Position numbers and translations under genes: made by a program. Shown here in pieces: positions 24,431 to 35,174 of a DNA stretch of 64,000 nt (its first letter is position 1; every line of letters begins with the position of its first letter). The stretch comes from Volvariella volvacea V23 (lineage: Eukaryota; Basidiomycota; Agaricomycetes; Agaricales; Pluteaceae). The notes under the pieces are model-generated. The model did no database searches. It was not told the DNA's origin and saw only the letters and a program-made list of their open reading frames with translations. Location of the stretch: assembly GCA_000349905.1 (NCBI GenBank), contig KB722754.1, positions 248,001 through 312,000 on the forward strand. Reading direction: 5' to 3'.

Positions 24431-24883
24431 TATTGTGACCACGTAATTCTGCTTCTAATTGCATCGGGGCGGACTCCTACCAACTTCTTGTCATGATTGG
24501 TGATGTTAATTTATTTGCCAGCGATGGATACCAACAAGTTCTTCTATGTATGTCAGAAAAGGCAAGTGCTGTACAAGGAAGTAATAATTTTGGTGATAAT
24601 CGTCAGCCAATTGGGCAATAGGAACGAGAATTGCGTGAGCGTATCTGTTGAAAAGGATATACAAGTTCGGCCTAGGTGGCACCAAAAAGCGCTGGGATCT
24701 CACAATTATGGAGAAGAGAGTGTACTATTCATTTTTTACGCATCCAACTCGTCAACTAAGCCGAACCACCAACAGAGTAATTACCGCACAGATACCACCA
24801 TTATCGTACAACACCTACAGATGTAGTAATACATGGTTTGACGTCCCTTTTTAAGGCCAGACCCACATTGCGTACTGCCTACA
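24431..24883. other. Intergenic, no gene seen
   Basis: Sequence between the F-box relic and the 3' end of CLF1 shows no recognisable coding region. Confidence 0.45.
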
Positions 24884-27507
24884 TCAAGTGGAAGTAAAAG
24901 TAGCAATCTTGATCCCAGACAACAAGCCAGCTGCGCCACCCCTTTGGGATTTCCAAGCGTGCGCAATTTCCGAAAATTTCGATACAGCAGCGGTAGTGCC
25001 TATCTCGTCGTCGTCGAAGACGAATCCGGACCTATAAGTTCGTGAGCTTCAGTGATGACAGAAAATGGGGGTTGGCATACCTTCGAAAGCCTTCCAAACC
25101 TCCAGAAGTGCAGCACTCTAGAGTGGCCAGTGTCAGCCTTTGAAATTCACGATGTGATTAGTAAATGTAGACGTACTTCACTCTTGAGCCCTTTGCCCTT
25201 CAAGTCATTGTATCCTTTTTCGAATACATTTCTAGCTAGGCCGATATCTCCTGGCTGCATTCCAACTTCAGCGTCTTCATCGCCTTCTTCCCTGTCGTTT
25301 CGTGGAACAGGAATTGGCTCTCCCTCAAAGATTGCATACGAGATCCATACTTTGACGTGTCCGCTTAAGGAGATGAGCCGTTCGTACAGGTTCCTAGCAG
25401 CTTCTCTTTCCCCCTCTTCGATCTCAAAATCGATATAAGCCTTCCACAGTAGCTCTGGCTCAGAAAGTGGGGATTGTGAGACACCAAGTTCATAAATCGC
25501 ACGAGCACGAGCATAGTCGTGAAGCTGGGATTCGAGTTGGGCGAATTGAATCCAGGCAATTGTGTTAGAAGGATCGAACTTGATTAAATGAGGGCCTCAA
25601 TAATAGCGCTTGGCTATATGCGAATTGATATAACCTACCTCAAGGTACTTTTCGTATAGATTGCGGGCCCGATCGAATTCGCGAAGCTATCGCATCAGTT
25701 AGTATATAAGAAGAGAATCTCAAAAAGAGCGCATACCTCAATTTCAAGTTCAATATACCCCTTGAATAGCGCGCCCTTCGGGCAAAGACCAATTGCAGTG
25801 CCAAGTATCTTTCGTGCAGATTGTACCTCAAGCCTTCGAATCTCAAACTTTGTAAACATGAGCCACAGTTTGGAAAAGGTAAATTGCTTATGCGGCACCA
25901 CCGATATTGCAGTCTGATACACCTGTCGTGTCCTTGCATAATCCTGGATCTTGTCAAAATCCTCGCACAGGATCCTAGGCTAATTAAAGCCTACCTTGGT
26001 TTCCACCTCTTCAAACACAGCGTAGTTCAGCCAGAGGAATATATAGCGGAGCCAGTGTCGTTTCTCTTCTTCTGGAGGGACCTGTGCCACGGCTCGTTCA
26101 TACACCTCCCTAACACTCGCAATTGCGACTTCTTCTTCTTCCCTAGTAGCTCCTTCGTCCCGAATGTCTTGTAGGACACTCTCCTCCAATCGCACATACT
26201 CCAGCCATGTGTTGTAATCACGTCCGTCGCGAGTTAGTTCTTCCTCATAATCGATGCGGCGCCTGGTGAGAACGGTGTTTTCAGCGATCGACTGTGTCCC
26301 GTGTTGCTTCTCGAACTTCATATATGCTGCGTGTAATGCAGCTGATTCGGAACGAGGTATCCTATCCAACGCGAACTATATGCGAATATACCCGTCATAA
26401 TCGACCTCGTAACTTACTTTAGAATGCATGCTAACCTTGTAGATCACCCTTGCCCGCTCATATTCCTTTAACCTTGTTTCCATCATCGCAAAGGCACTGA
26501 AAACCATCTGCGCTTTCTCCACTTTCTCTCCAAAAAATTCCAATGCGGCCTGAAATACATCTCGAGCCTTGTCGATCCTTCCTCGTTCTTCCTCAAATTT
26601 TGCCCATTTCACCCATACACGAGGCTCAGGTCGAACCGCTGCCCACCGCTCAAAGATCGCACTTGCTCTGTCCAATTCCTGGTACCTCTGCTCGAATTTA
26701 ATATACGCCTGCCACGCTTTTTTATCAAGCTCCCATTGCATCCATCGTTCAAACACCTGGCGTGCCCCAGACATATTTTGCAAAAGTTCCTCGAGGTACA
26801 CGTATTTGTACCATAACTGGTCTGCACGCGGGAGGAGAGTAACGGCTCTATCAAAGAGGTTACGAGCGTGTTGTGTGTTACGATGTTTGAGTTCCATTTC
26901 GGTGTAACTGTGCCATATCTGTGTGCTTTGTGGGTCAATGGCGAGAGCACGTTCGTAGACAGACCGAGACCTCTCAAACTCGCATTGACTGGCCTACAGT
27001 AAAGGTAAGATAAGACTACAACGACCTGTGTGAGAGATTCATACCTCCCAGTTTGCATATTGTATCCACTCCTTGCTTTAATGCGAAGATCTTAAGTCTC
27101 ATGTTAAACAAGCCGGCAGAGAGACAGCGCGTACGGGTTTCCGCGGGTCCGTTGAACTCGCTCCTCGAACTCTTTCCTCTTCCGCCCTTGATACTCGCTC
27201 AATTCTTCGTGATCTTTGATGCGTTGCTTAGGCGCGTCGGAGGCCGCACTCTGCCTCTCTAGGGGCTATTTTAGGCGAATCACCAGTTGGATATGCACTC
27301 TTATCTCCACGATAAGTGCATTTACCTCACGCAGCAGCAGCTCGGCTGTGATCTGTGCGTCAACTGTCAGATCTCATGAGGGACTCGATTGTGCTACATG
27401 CCTGAATTCCCCCCGGGGCACGGTTTTTGATCCTAAATGCGATGAGACCAAAAATATTATTGCAAGGAGGTGCTTGAAGCTTACCTTGGGGCGCGTGCGC
27501 CTTGCAT
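24884..27507 (-). CDS. CLF1: Pre-mRNA splicing factor CLF1 (crooked-neck, HAT repeats)
   Basis: This gene encodes the Crooked neck/Clf1/Syf3 scaffold of the spliceosomal NineTeen complex, built from HAT repeats and nuclear. Its first exons are tiny: 27507-27485 (MQGARAPR across the junction), 27432-27402 ([10 protein letters not shown]) and 27352-27326 (ITAELLLRE). Together they rebuild the conserved [20 protein letters not shown] start of the family. Many HAT units follow, with the diagnostic W-x-x-Y/F and ARxVFERW patterns: [97 protein letters not shown]. The last exon reads [12 protein letters not shown] and then [10 protein letters not shown], also conserved, with stop at 24884-24886. The intron 27353-27401 begins with GC rather than GT. 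The gene appears complete and is divergent from RPC11. Confidence 0.92.
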
Positions 27508-27641
27508 AACAGCAGAGTTGGTGGTAGTGAATGAGCCTGGAGAGCATGGTGTGGTTGTTGACTAATGCCGGAGTTTGTGCTTGTGAGCCCGCTTCGAGCC
27601 CGCCAGGTACCCGCTCCGACACGCTCGCCCACAACATCATC
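27508..27641. promoter_or_regulatory. Bidirectional promoter between CLF1 and RPC11
   Basis: Only 134 bp separate the two divergent start codons, so the two housekeeping genes must share this region for transcription start. It is GC-rich and has no TATA box, as expected for constitutively expressed genes. Co-regulation is an inference. Confidence 0.6.
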
Positions 27642-28303
27642 ATGCTATTCTGCCCGACTTGCGCCAATCTCCTAGTCATCTCGTCTGAAACCGGCTACAA
27701 CAAATGGGCCTGCAATACCTGCGCATACGAGTTTCCTATCACAAAACAGGTTTCGCTCTGACCTTCTCTCGCTCGGACTTTGTGGTGCTGACACGCTCGT
27801 TCCCATTTTCTGTCATCCTCTGTACGCGGCACTTCTCTCCGTAAAATATCGTGGCTGCGGATCGTAGATGACTTCGAGGCAGAGGCTCAAACGCAAGGAA
27901 GTGGATGATGTATTGGGTGGCGATGAGATGTGGAAACACGCTGATGCCACAGCTGGTATGCTCTTCACCTAGTTTTCTCCACACCTTGTCGCCCATTCTC
28001 TTGTTGTCTTGCACATGTCTAAAAATTGCTATCTCTTCCTTTTTTCTATAGCAACATGCGATAAGTGTAATCACAACCAGGCCTACTTTTATCAATTGCA
28101 GATTCGGTCCGCAGATGAGCCTATGACGACATGTGAGTGGCTTAGAGCGATATAGTTGCCGCACAGTGCGCTGAATCAGCTACGTGAATCATCCACCAGT
28201 TTATCGGTGTGTAGAACTTCTGCGTTAGTAATGAGCTCATGTGCTCATACCGGACCCTATGCGCAGCTGTACGAGTTGTGCACACCAGTGGCGCGAGAAT
28301 TAG
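27642..28303 (+). CDS. RPC11: RNA polymerase III subunit RPC11 (C11)
   Basis: C11 is the TFIIS-like subunit of RNA polymerase III that drives transcript cleavage, termination and reinitiation. Five exons are proposed: 27642-27749, 27868-27955, 28052-28132, 28200-28206 and 28267-28303, giving 106 residues, the family's usual length. Exon 1 begins MLFCPTCANLLVISS and contains the first zinc ribbon (CPTC and CNTC). Exon 2 begins MTSRQRLKRKEVDDVLGG, a strongly conserved linker. Exon 3 holds CDKCNHNQAYFYQLQ and the catalytic acidic hairpin RSADEPMTT. The fourth exon is only 7 bases (TTTATCG); with it the end reads FYRCTSCAHQWREN, completing the second zinc ribbon. Reading past exon 3 without this microexon destroys the conserved end, so it is well supported by similarity although not by transcript data. 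Confidence 0.9.
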
Positions 28304-29128
28304 TCCGGCCTCTCGCTCAACTTGATTCGGACATGCTAGTGGTCGTCTGGGCTTTCGTCATGAAGTAATGGGAAGCACTGCCAGCTCATCCTCGATCTCC
28401 ACTGCACATGAACACTTAGTGATGATAGAGAAAAAGTTTACCCAGAGAACTAGAGAAGTGGGACTTTCGATTGCGGTTGGTTGGAGTATGCCCGTACGTG
28501 TTGATAGTCGGAGAAGTACGCTCGGAGGAACAATCGTTATCACGAGCTCACATTGGGCCATCCAATGTTGTATTCAAGTTCTGGGATTGGTAATGTTGTT
28601 TGTTGTACCTTTACAAATCATCCTTGAACTTCTTTTCTTGATCTCTCTACGCAAAAGAGATAGCTTGAAGGCGCGTATGATGTTTTTTTAGATGTGCCAG
28701 ACCCGCACCTGCCGGACCAACATCTTTGACGTCTCCCTATCACTTAGCCCTGTCATTTAGCCCTGATAATCCGCTCTTTGACTGCGAAAATACCTCTACG
28801 ATCGCTGCCTAGAAAGAATCCGAGGAGTCAAGTTACAGCCTTCTATTGATCGCCGTGATTCGAACCAACCAATCGCCAACGACCCACCATCACCTCCGGT
28901 TGGCGGTGCCGTCCTGAGCTCACTCGTGCCGTGTTATGAGCCGATGCTCTCTCCGAGACGCGAGATAGGACGAGGATGCTTGTCAAGTGATAGAAGTGCT
29001 TCTTTACTGTAATAACTTCGTGAAAAGGTATAAATACTGTGGGGTAGAGTCGTAGGGAGGTATCAGAGCAATATCTCGTGTTCACTTCTCTTTCACCCTC
29101 TTCAGCATTCAAACAAACTCGTAACAAA
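28304..29128. other. Intergenic upstream of the SDR array
   Basis: No gene is recognised between RPC11 and the first SDR gene. A 107-codon frame at 28368-28691 with a hydrophobic patch has no family resemblance. The last 100 bases contain the SDR promoter. Confidence 0.45.
29029..29036 (+). promoter_or_regulatory. TATA box of SDR copy 1
   Basis: TATAAATA within GGTATAAATACT lies 93 bases upstream of the ATG. SDR copy 3 has the same ten-base context at nearly the same distance. Confidence 0.6.
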
Positions 29129-30465
29129 ATGGCAGAACACGCTCTTGAAGAGTTGAAAGCCACCAACATCTTCGATCTTAGGGGTGTTGTCGCTGTCGTG
29201 ACTGGCGGAGGCACAGTAAGTGGGCTCCAGAAATGATCGTAACGAGTAAGCGCTAACGGGAGACCATAATATTACAGGGAATAGGATTGATGATTAGCAC
29301 GGCACTAATGACCAACGGCGCAAAGGTGTACATCGTTGGGCCTAACCAGGCAGATTTGGATAGGTACAGTCCTGCTTGCCTCACTGAATACTGCGCCCTT
29401 CCTGATGATGTGAATCAGCGTTGCGAATGCGTATAACGAAGCTGCTTCGAAAAAACCTGGTGACACCGGTGGCAGATTGTATGGTATTCAAGGGGATATA
29501 CGTCACAAGGTGTGTTCCCCTGTCTCCTGCTTCAATTATGCTCACGCCGTCCTGAATGCTCCAAATAGTCGGAAGCAACCCGCCTTGCAGAGCTCATCGG
29601 CAGCAAAGAATCAAACGGCGTAACAGCCCTCTTCAATAACGCTGGTTTCCACGCAGGTCGATTCAAACGCCCTGAGCCAACTGCCGATGCGCAAGGCTTC
29701 GTCAAGAGCCTCTTCGACCCGGTCACTCAAGAAGATTTCAATAACGTCTTCAATACGAACGCTGTTGGGCCTTATTGGCTTAGTTTGGCCTTCTTACCCT
29801 TGTTGGAGAAGTGGAAGAATGCTCCAATCCCGGCGGCCAAGAAGTTTGTCCCGCAAATCATTATGACTTCAAGTATGAATGGTTGGGCAAAGGTAAGGTC
29901 ATCTTGAAGTAATATGAGACGTTCTCCTGCTGAATATACATCAAGGACGCTGCGACCTGTGGGTTCTCATTCCCCTACATGTTCTCGAAAAGCGCCATTG
30001 GGCATGCAACTTCATCGCTTGCTCATGAATTGCTCCCTCTTGGTATTCGAGTGAACGGCATTGCCCCAGGTCAGTTTCCCATTACAAAGACCACCAATAC
30101 GTATTTTCTAATACAGTCTCCGCACATCCACAGGATTGTTCATTACGCCGGTAAACATAGCTTACTAATCTCAGATTTCCGGTCTGCTCACGCAAATTCA
30201 TAGATGTCGGCCCCACTTTCAGACTTTGGAGTAGGAAAGAACCTCCCACCTAACGAAGCATTCGGGTTCACCGTCCCGAACGTTCCCTCTGGGTCTCCCC
30301 GTGACATGGGAACTCTTGCCTTGTTCTTGGTAGCTAACTGGTTCGTCAACGGCGAGACCGTTTTGATCGACGGCGGAGTAAGTAACAGTGGCATTCGAGC
30401 TATTGAGAGATTACTTATTATAATTTGTTTTGCAGACCATGCTCGTCCACCCATCATCGTACTAA
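29129..30465 (+). CDS. Short-chain dehydrogenase/reductase, array copy 1
   Basis: A classical SDR oxidoreductase of 310 residues is predicted from eight exons: 29129-29215, 29278-29363, 29419-29509, 29569-29892, 29946-30069, 30134-30150, 30204-30377 and 30436-30465. Exon phases agree throughout. Motifs are the cofactor loop TGGGTGIG (across the first intron), FNNAG, the active-site MTSSMNGW and YMFSKSAIGHAT (Tyr-x-x-x-Lys), and RVNGIAPG. The C-terminus NWFVNGETVLIDGG then TMLVHPSSY closes the fold. Exon 6 has only 17 bases (GLFITP with its neighbours). It most resembles RhlG-like SDRs common in agarics; substrate unknown. It is the first of four tandem copies. Confidence 0.88.
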
Positions 30466-30934
30466 AGAATAACGAGGGTCTTAATGTACCCTATAGTACG
30501 ACCTGTCACGGGTTCCTGGTTCCTGTATGCAGCAGGGATGGGGTTAACCAGCTACTCTATTGGAATTTCCTTTTCTTTTTGGTGTATGTCGTGTTGCTAT
30601 TAATGGTGTATTGTATCTTCTGTGAAAATTACCGAAATGAAGGAAAATTCCTATTGAGCTTGTATTTAATGACGTCAAAGTCTTGCCTGAATGGGCCTTA
30701 AGCTTTAAGTGGCATGCCCTGCAAAGTCTGAGTAAAAGCCTCAGTAAATCACGTTCGATGGATCAATGCAAGGTTGTTCTTCAATTCTCTCTGTAGGATC
30801 GTGGTAGACTACTTATTATAGCAATCCACCTTAGACAACGCCGTTATAATTGTGAGTTAAGGGTGCGAGGTATTGTTAGGCCTTCATCCCTCCCATCCGC
30901 ACACCCTATCCGCAAACCCAGTTGAGGGAGCAAT
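30466..30934. other. Intergenic between SDR copies 1 and 2
   Basis: No separate gene is seen; it holds the 3' region of copy 1 and the former promoter of copy 2. Confidence 0.45.
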
Positions 30935-32274
30935 ATGGCTGAACAGGCGCTCGAGGAATTGAGAGCTGCCAATACTTAAGGGCGTGATTGCTGTTGTGAC
31001 AGGCGGAGACACGGTATATAAGTCTCATACATGCTGAGAAAATAACTGATAGGGAACCTATCCATTCCATAGGGGATTGGGTTGATGATCAGCACAACGC
31101 TGGTATCAAATGGAGCTAATGTGTATATCATTGGGCCTAACCAGGCCGACTTGGATAGGTATGATTATATGCGCGTCAATTAACTGTGTCTCTCCTGATA
31201 GCAAGGCAAATGAACTGTTAGGATTGCAAATGTTTATAACGAGGCTGCTGCCAAACGAGATGGTGGAAGGTTATACGGAATTCAAGGCGATGTGCGACAC
31301 AAGGTCTGCTCGCCAGTCACTCCGCCTTAAGGGCTAGACTGAATGCTTAAATAGTCAGAAGCAATCCGTCTTGCAGAACTTATAGGTCAAAAAGAACCAA
31401 ATGGAATAATAGTTCTCTTCAACAACGCGGGTATTGTTGCAGGCCGCTTCGAACGTCCCTCACCTTCTGCTGGTGCTCAGGAATTCCTCAAAAATACGTT
31501 TGACTCTGTAACACAGGAGGATTTCAATGACGTCTTTAATACGAACGCTGTCGGACCGTATTAGTTTAGCTTAGTTTTCCTACCACTTTTAGAGAAATGG
31601 AAGAGTGCACCGATACTGACAGCGACGAATTTTGTTCCCCAAATCGTGATGACTTCAAGTATGAACGGTTGGACGAAAGTGAGTTGCGAAACCTGTTCAT
31701 CGATATATGCGCATTAAACTCATGCTGTGTAGGATGCGACAACGAGCGGTTATTCATACCCTTATATGTTTTCAAAAAGCGCGATTGGACAGGCAACGTC
31801 CTCGCTTGCACACGAACTACTTCCTCTTGAAATCCGGGTGGATAGTATCGCTCCAGGCCAGTTACTCCACCTGTAATTCAGCTATGTTCTCCCTACTGAC
31901 TGTGCGTGAGATACATAGGAATGTTCATAACTGAGGTGAGAACGATGAGGGCATCTCGACTCAATTTGACAATCACGGCTCTTCATAGATGTCTGCTCCA
32001 AACACAGCAGATGAATTAGGTCGAAGTCACCTCCCATCAACTGAGGGCTTTGGAATCGCATTGCCAACTGTCCCATCCGGTTCTCCTCGCGATATGGGGA
32101 CTCTCGCCTTGTTCATGGTGGCATATTGGTTTGTGAATGGCGAGACGATTCTGATTGATGGAGGTGTAAGTCACTTCCCCACACTGTCGGCATGTGAATG
32201 CTTAAAAGAGCTAATGACGGATTTCTTATCCATTCTCACTCTAGACGCCGCTTGTGCATCCTTCCTCGTATTAA
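30935..32274 (+). pseudogene. Short-chain dehydrogenase/reductase, array copy 2, inactivated
   Basis: This copy keeps the exon layout of its neighbours but is broken. In exon 1 an 8-base deletion relative to copy 3 turns NIFDLRGV into Asn-Thr-stop and shifts the frame. The cofactor loop has Asp for Gly (GGDT). In the main exon a TAG at 31562-31564 replaces the conserved Trp of VGPYWFSLAF. A 9-base in-frame gap follows AAAKRD in exon 3. Later exons still read MFSKSAIGQATSSLAHELLP, MGTLALFMVAYWFVNGETIL and TPLVHPSSY, with the old stop at 32272-32274. It is closest to copy 3. Confidence 0.85.
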
Positions 32275-33249
32275 TGGCTACAGTAGCCCTATTAAGGGCG
32301 TGTACCCTGGGAGCCAGAGGAGGGGCGAGCGCAAAATGACGTTAACTTCGATTCTGATTGTCCCTTTACCGATTTATGCACTTCTGCTTTACAATCAACG
32401 CTTATAGGCGAATCCAAGCAAATATACTTTTTGCACACCCCCTCCGTCATCGATCATTGACAGGCTTCTTTGGGGGTGACGAAAAGATAGTGATGCTAAC
32501 TGTCAAGAGCCGAGTGACGCGGACGACTGGGTGTTAGCTCTCCTCGAAAGTTATCAGGCAGCCTCGAGTAATTTCCCAAGCTACCCAGTACGTGCATTTT
32601 CCTTGGTATTGCAATGCAATGGCAGTTGCACTCTTGACAGAGGTAACCGGTGCTGGTGACCTCGAATGGTGTCAGTCCGAGTCAGGGACGGGCGCGAAAG
32701 TAACGCCACAGTCACAATTGTCACGTCACATCATCCCCACCCTTCCTTCGCGTTCAAGTTCACCCGCGTCCGCTCATGAGTACAAGGTGTCCTGAACTTC
32801 GGATGCTTTACCTATCGGACAAGTTTGACCCGTGAATTACGTGGTGCCTTTGGCTGTTAGAGGTTCCCCTTGCTGCACGAGTCGAAATTGCCCAATTTTG
32901 GCTTCAGTTTCACCGATTCGTCTAGCTTACTGCGTACGACGTATTGTTGGACTCGAGGCGTGCTTATATAAAGCGCGATTATTGTCAATCGACCACGAGA
33001 CATCGGTACATATGATAACCCACTCCAAGACCGACTTCGTCGCCGTTCTCCACCCACTAGGATTCCTTGATGTGTGTGCTAGCTGACTCATAATCCTTAG
33101 AAATCCAGAAAACTCCATGGGAAAGAGGTAAATGAGGTGAGCATGGCGGTGTGGTATAAATACTAGGTATAGGGGTACCTCAGGTTGGCATTCCTTGATC
33201 ACCCATCGCCTTACACACTCAGTTTCATAGACGCGATTGAAGAAACAAA
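32275..33249. other. Intergenic between SDR copies 2 and 3
   Basis: No gene is seen. Around 32445-32545 the sequence (for example GTGATGCTAACTGTCA) resembles that at about 34825-34925 downstream of copy 3, so the duplicated unit includes 3' flank. Confidence 0.5.
33155..33162 (+). promoter_or_regulatory. TATA box of SDR copy 3
   Basis: TATAAATA in GGTATAAATACT lies 88 bases before the ATG, the same element and spacing as in copy 1. Confidence 0.6.
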
Positions 33250-34597
33250 ATGGCCGAACAAGTACTTGAGGAATTGAGAGCTACCAATATCTTCGATCTC
33301 AGGGGGGTGGTTGCCGTTGTGACTGGTGGAGGCACGGTGAATTAACTTCATAAGTACGCAGAGGGAGAATTGCTGACACAGTACACGAATATCATCAGGG
33401 AATTGGATTAATGATCAGTACAACGCTGATATCAAATGGCGCCAAAGTTTATATCATCGGACCCAACCAGGCCGACTTGGATAGGTATGACTAGATGCGC
33501 ATCCATTTGCTGTGTCTCTCCTGATGGCGAGGTAAATCAACTGTTAGGGTCGCAAATGTTTATAACGAGGCTGCTGCCAAACGAGATTCAGACACTGGTG
33601 GAAGGATCTACGGAATTCAAGGCGATGTGCGACATAAGGTTCGTCTCTTACTTTCTCTTGCTCGAGCATCGAGCTGAATGTATGATTAGTCGGAAGCAAT
33701 CCGTCTTGCAGAACTCATAGGCCAAAAAGAACCAAATGGAATAACAGTTCTCTTCAACAACGCCGGTATCCTCACAGGCCGTTTTGAGCGTCCTTCACCC
33801 TCTGCTGGTGCTCAGGAATTCCTGAAAAACCTCTTCGACCCTGTAACACAGGAGGATTTCAATAATGTCTTCAATACTAATGCTGTTGGACCTTATTGGT
33901 TCAGCTTAGCTTTCCTACCCTTATTGGAAAAGTGGAAGAATGCACCAATACCGGCAGCGAAGAAGTTTGTACCCCAGATCGTAATGACTTCGAGTATGAA
34001 TGGCTGGACGAAGGTGAGTCCCGGAGGATGTCCATGAATATATGCGCATTAAAATCCGTATTTTATAGGATGCGGCAACGGGTGGTCCTTCATTCCCTTA
34101 TCTGTTTTCCAAGAGTGCAATTGGGCATGCAACGTCCTCGCTTGCACATGAATTGCTTCCCCTTGGCATTCGAGTGAACGGTATCGCTCCAGGTCAGTTC
34201 CCTTCTGAGTAACACAGGGTCTCCCTCTCACCGCACATGGTCTACAGGATTATTCATTACGGAGGTGAGAACGAACCATGATCATCTCACCCACCACTAA
34301 GGTTGCTTCTCATAGATGTCTGCTCCCGGTACAGCAGATGCATTAGGCCGAAGTCATCTCCCCTCAACTAAGCATTTTGGATTTGAAGTGCCAACTATAC
34401 CGTCTGGTTCTCCTCGCGACATGGGGACGCTCGCCTTATTCTTGGTGGCGAATTGGTTTGTGAATGGCGAGACGGTTTTGATTGACGGAGGAGTAAGTCA
34501 TGTCTCTGCACTGCGGGGGTGCAAACTCTTTGAATTAATGACCGATACCCTATCCCATTTATTCTAGACGCTACTTGTCCATCCTTCTTCATTCTGA
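33250..34597 (+). CDS. Short-chain dehydrogenase/reductase, array copy 3
   Basis: The gene starts MAEQVLEELRATNIFDLRGV and has the same eight-exon plan as copy 1, including a 17-base exon at about 34250 (GLFITE with neighbours). The cofactor loop TGGGTGIG, FNNAG, MTSSMNGW and YLFSKSAIGHAT with the catalytic Tyr and Lys are all present, as are RVNGIAPG and NWFVNGETVLIDGG. The end reads TLLVHPSSF with stop at 34595-34597. I found no break, so it should be an active NAD(P)-dependent oxidoreductase of unknown substrate. It is very similar to the dead copy 2, suggesting a recent duplication. Confidence 0.87.
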
Positions 34598-35174
34598 GGG
34601 CGAAAGCCGGATTTCGCCGCGGCCGTGTCGACGACGCGTACCCCAGGAGGCAAGGAAGGAGCGGGCACACAGAAACACTGGCCAATCGATAAGTGACCCA
34701 CTCGTTGCTTCACCCATTTCTGCTTTGCCGTATATTCGTTTTGTCATCTTCTGTATCATAATCAACGCCTGTTCACAAATCTACGCACCTTGATTTTGCC
34801 TAATGAACCCACCTTTCCCCTTGGTTAGTCATGGACAAGCTTCTTCGAGGGTGATGAAAGGACGAAGGGAGTGATGCTAACTGTCAGGTGCTCGACGGCA
34901 ATTGGATGTTGAGCTCTACTCGGGTTACATTTTTGTGCCTAACCCACTCTATAGCGAACCCACGTGAGAAAGGGTGATGTCACTGGCACGCAAATAGGCA
35001 GAGCACTGATTAAGCCTCTCGTTAAAGGACTCGTATATTAACAGTTCGTCAACGATGCAAAACGCCAGATAACCTCCAGTTTCGCACTACTGCTGTAAGT
35101 CGTCTACTATTGCTCTACAACGCATTGAACGAACCCCCTAGTAGCTCACATATTTCTTCACTTCAACACGCGCC
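34598..35174. other. Intergenic between SDR copies 3 and 4
   Basis: It contains the 3' flank of copy 3, similar to that of copy 2, and the promoter of copy 4; a TATA-like TATATTAA lies near 35034-35041. No gene is seen. Confidence 0.45.

Noticed and set aside
28368..28691. A 107-codon plus-strand frame with a hydrophobic segment downstream of RPC11
   Set aside because: It resembles no family, has no clear promoter or introns, and overlaps a frame of similar quality on the other strand.
28846..28930. A possible tRNA on the minus strand (GGTTCGAATCAC resembles a T-arm)
   Set aside because: The five bases on each side of the loop do not pair, and no acceptor stem or anticodon arm can be drawn.
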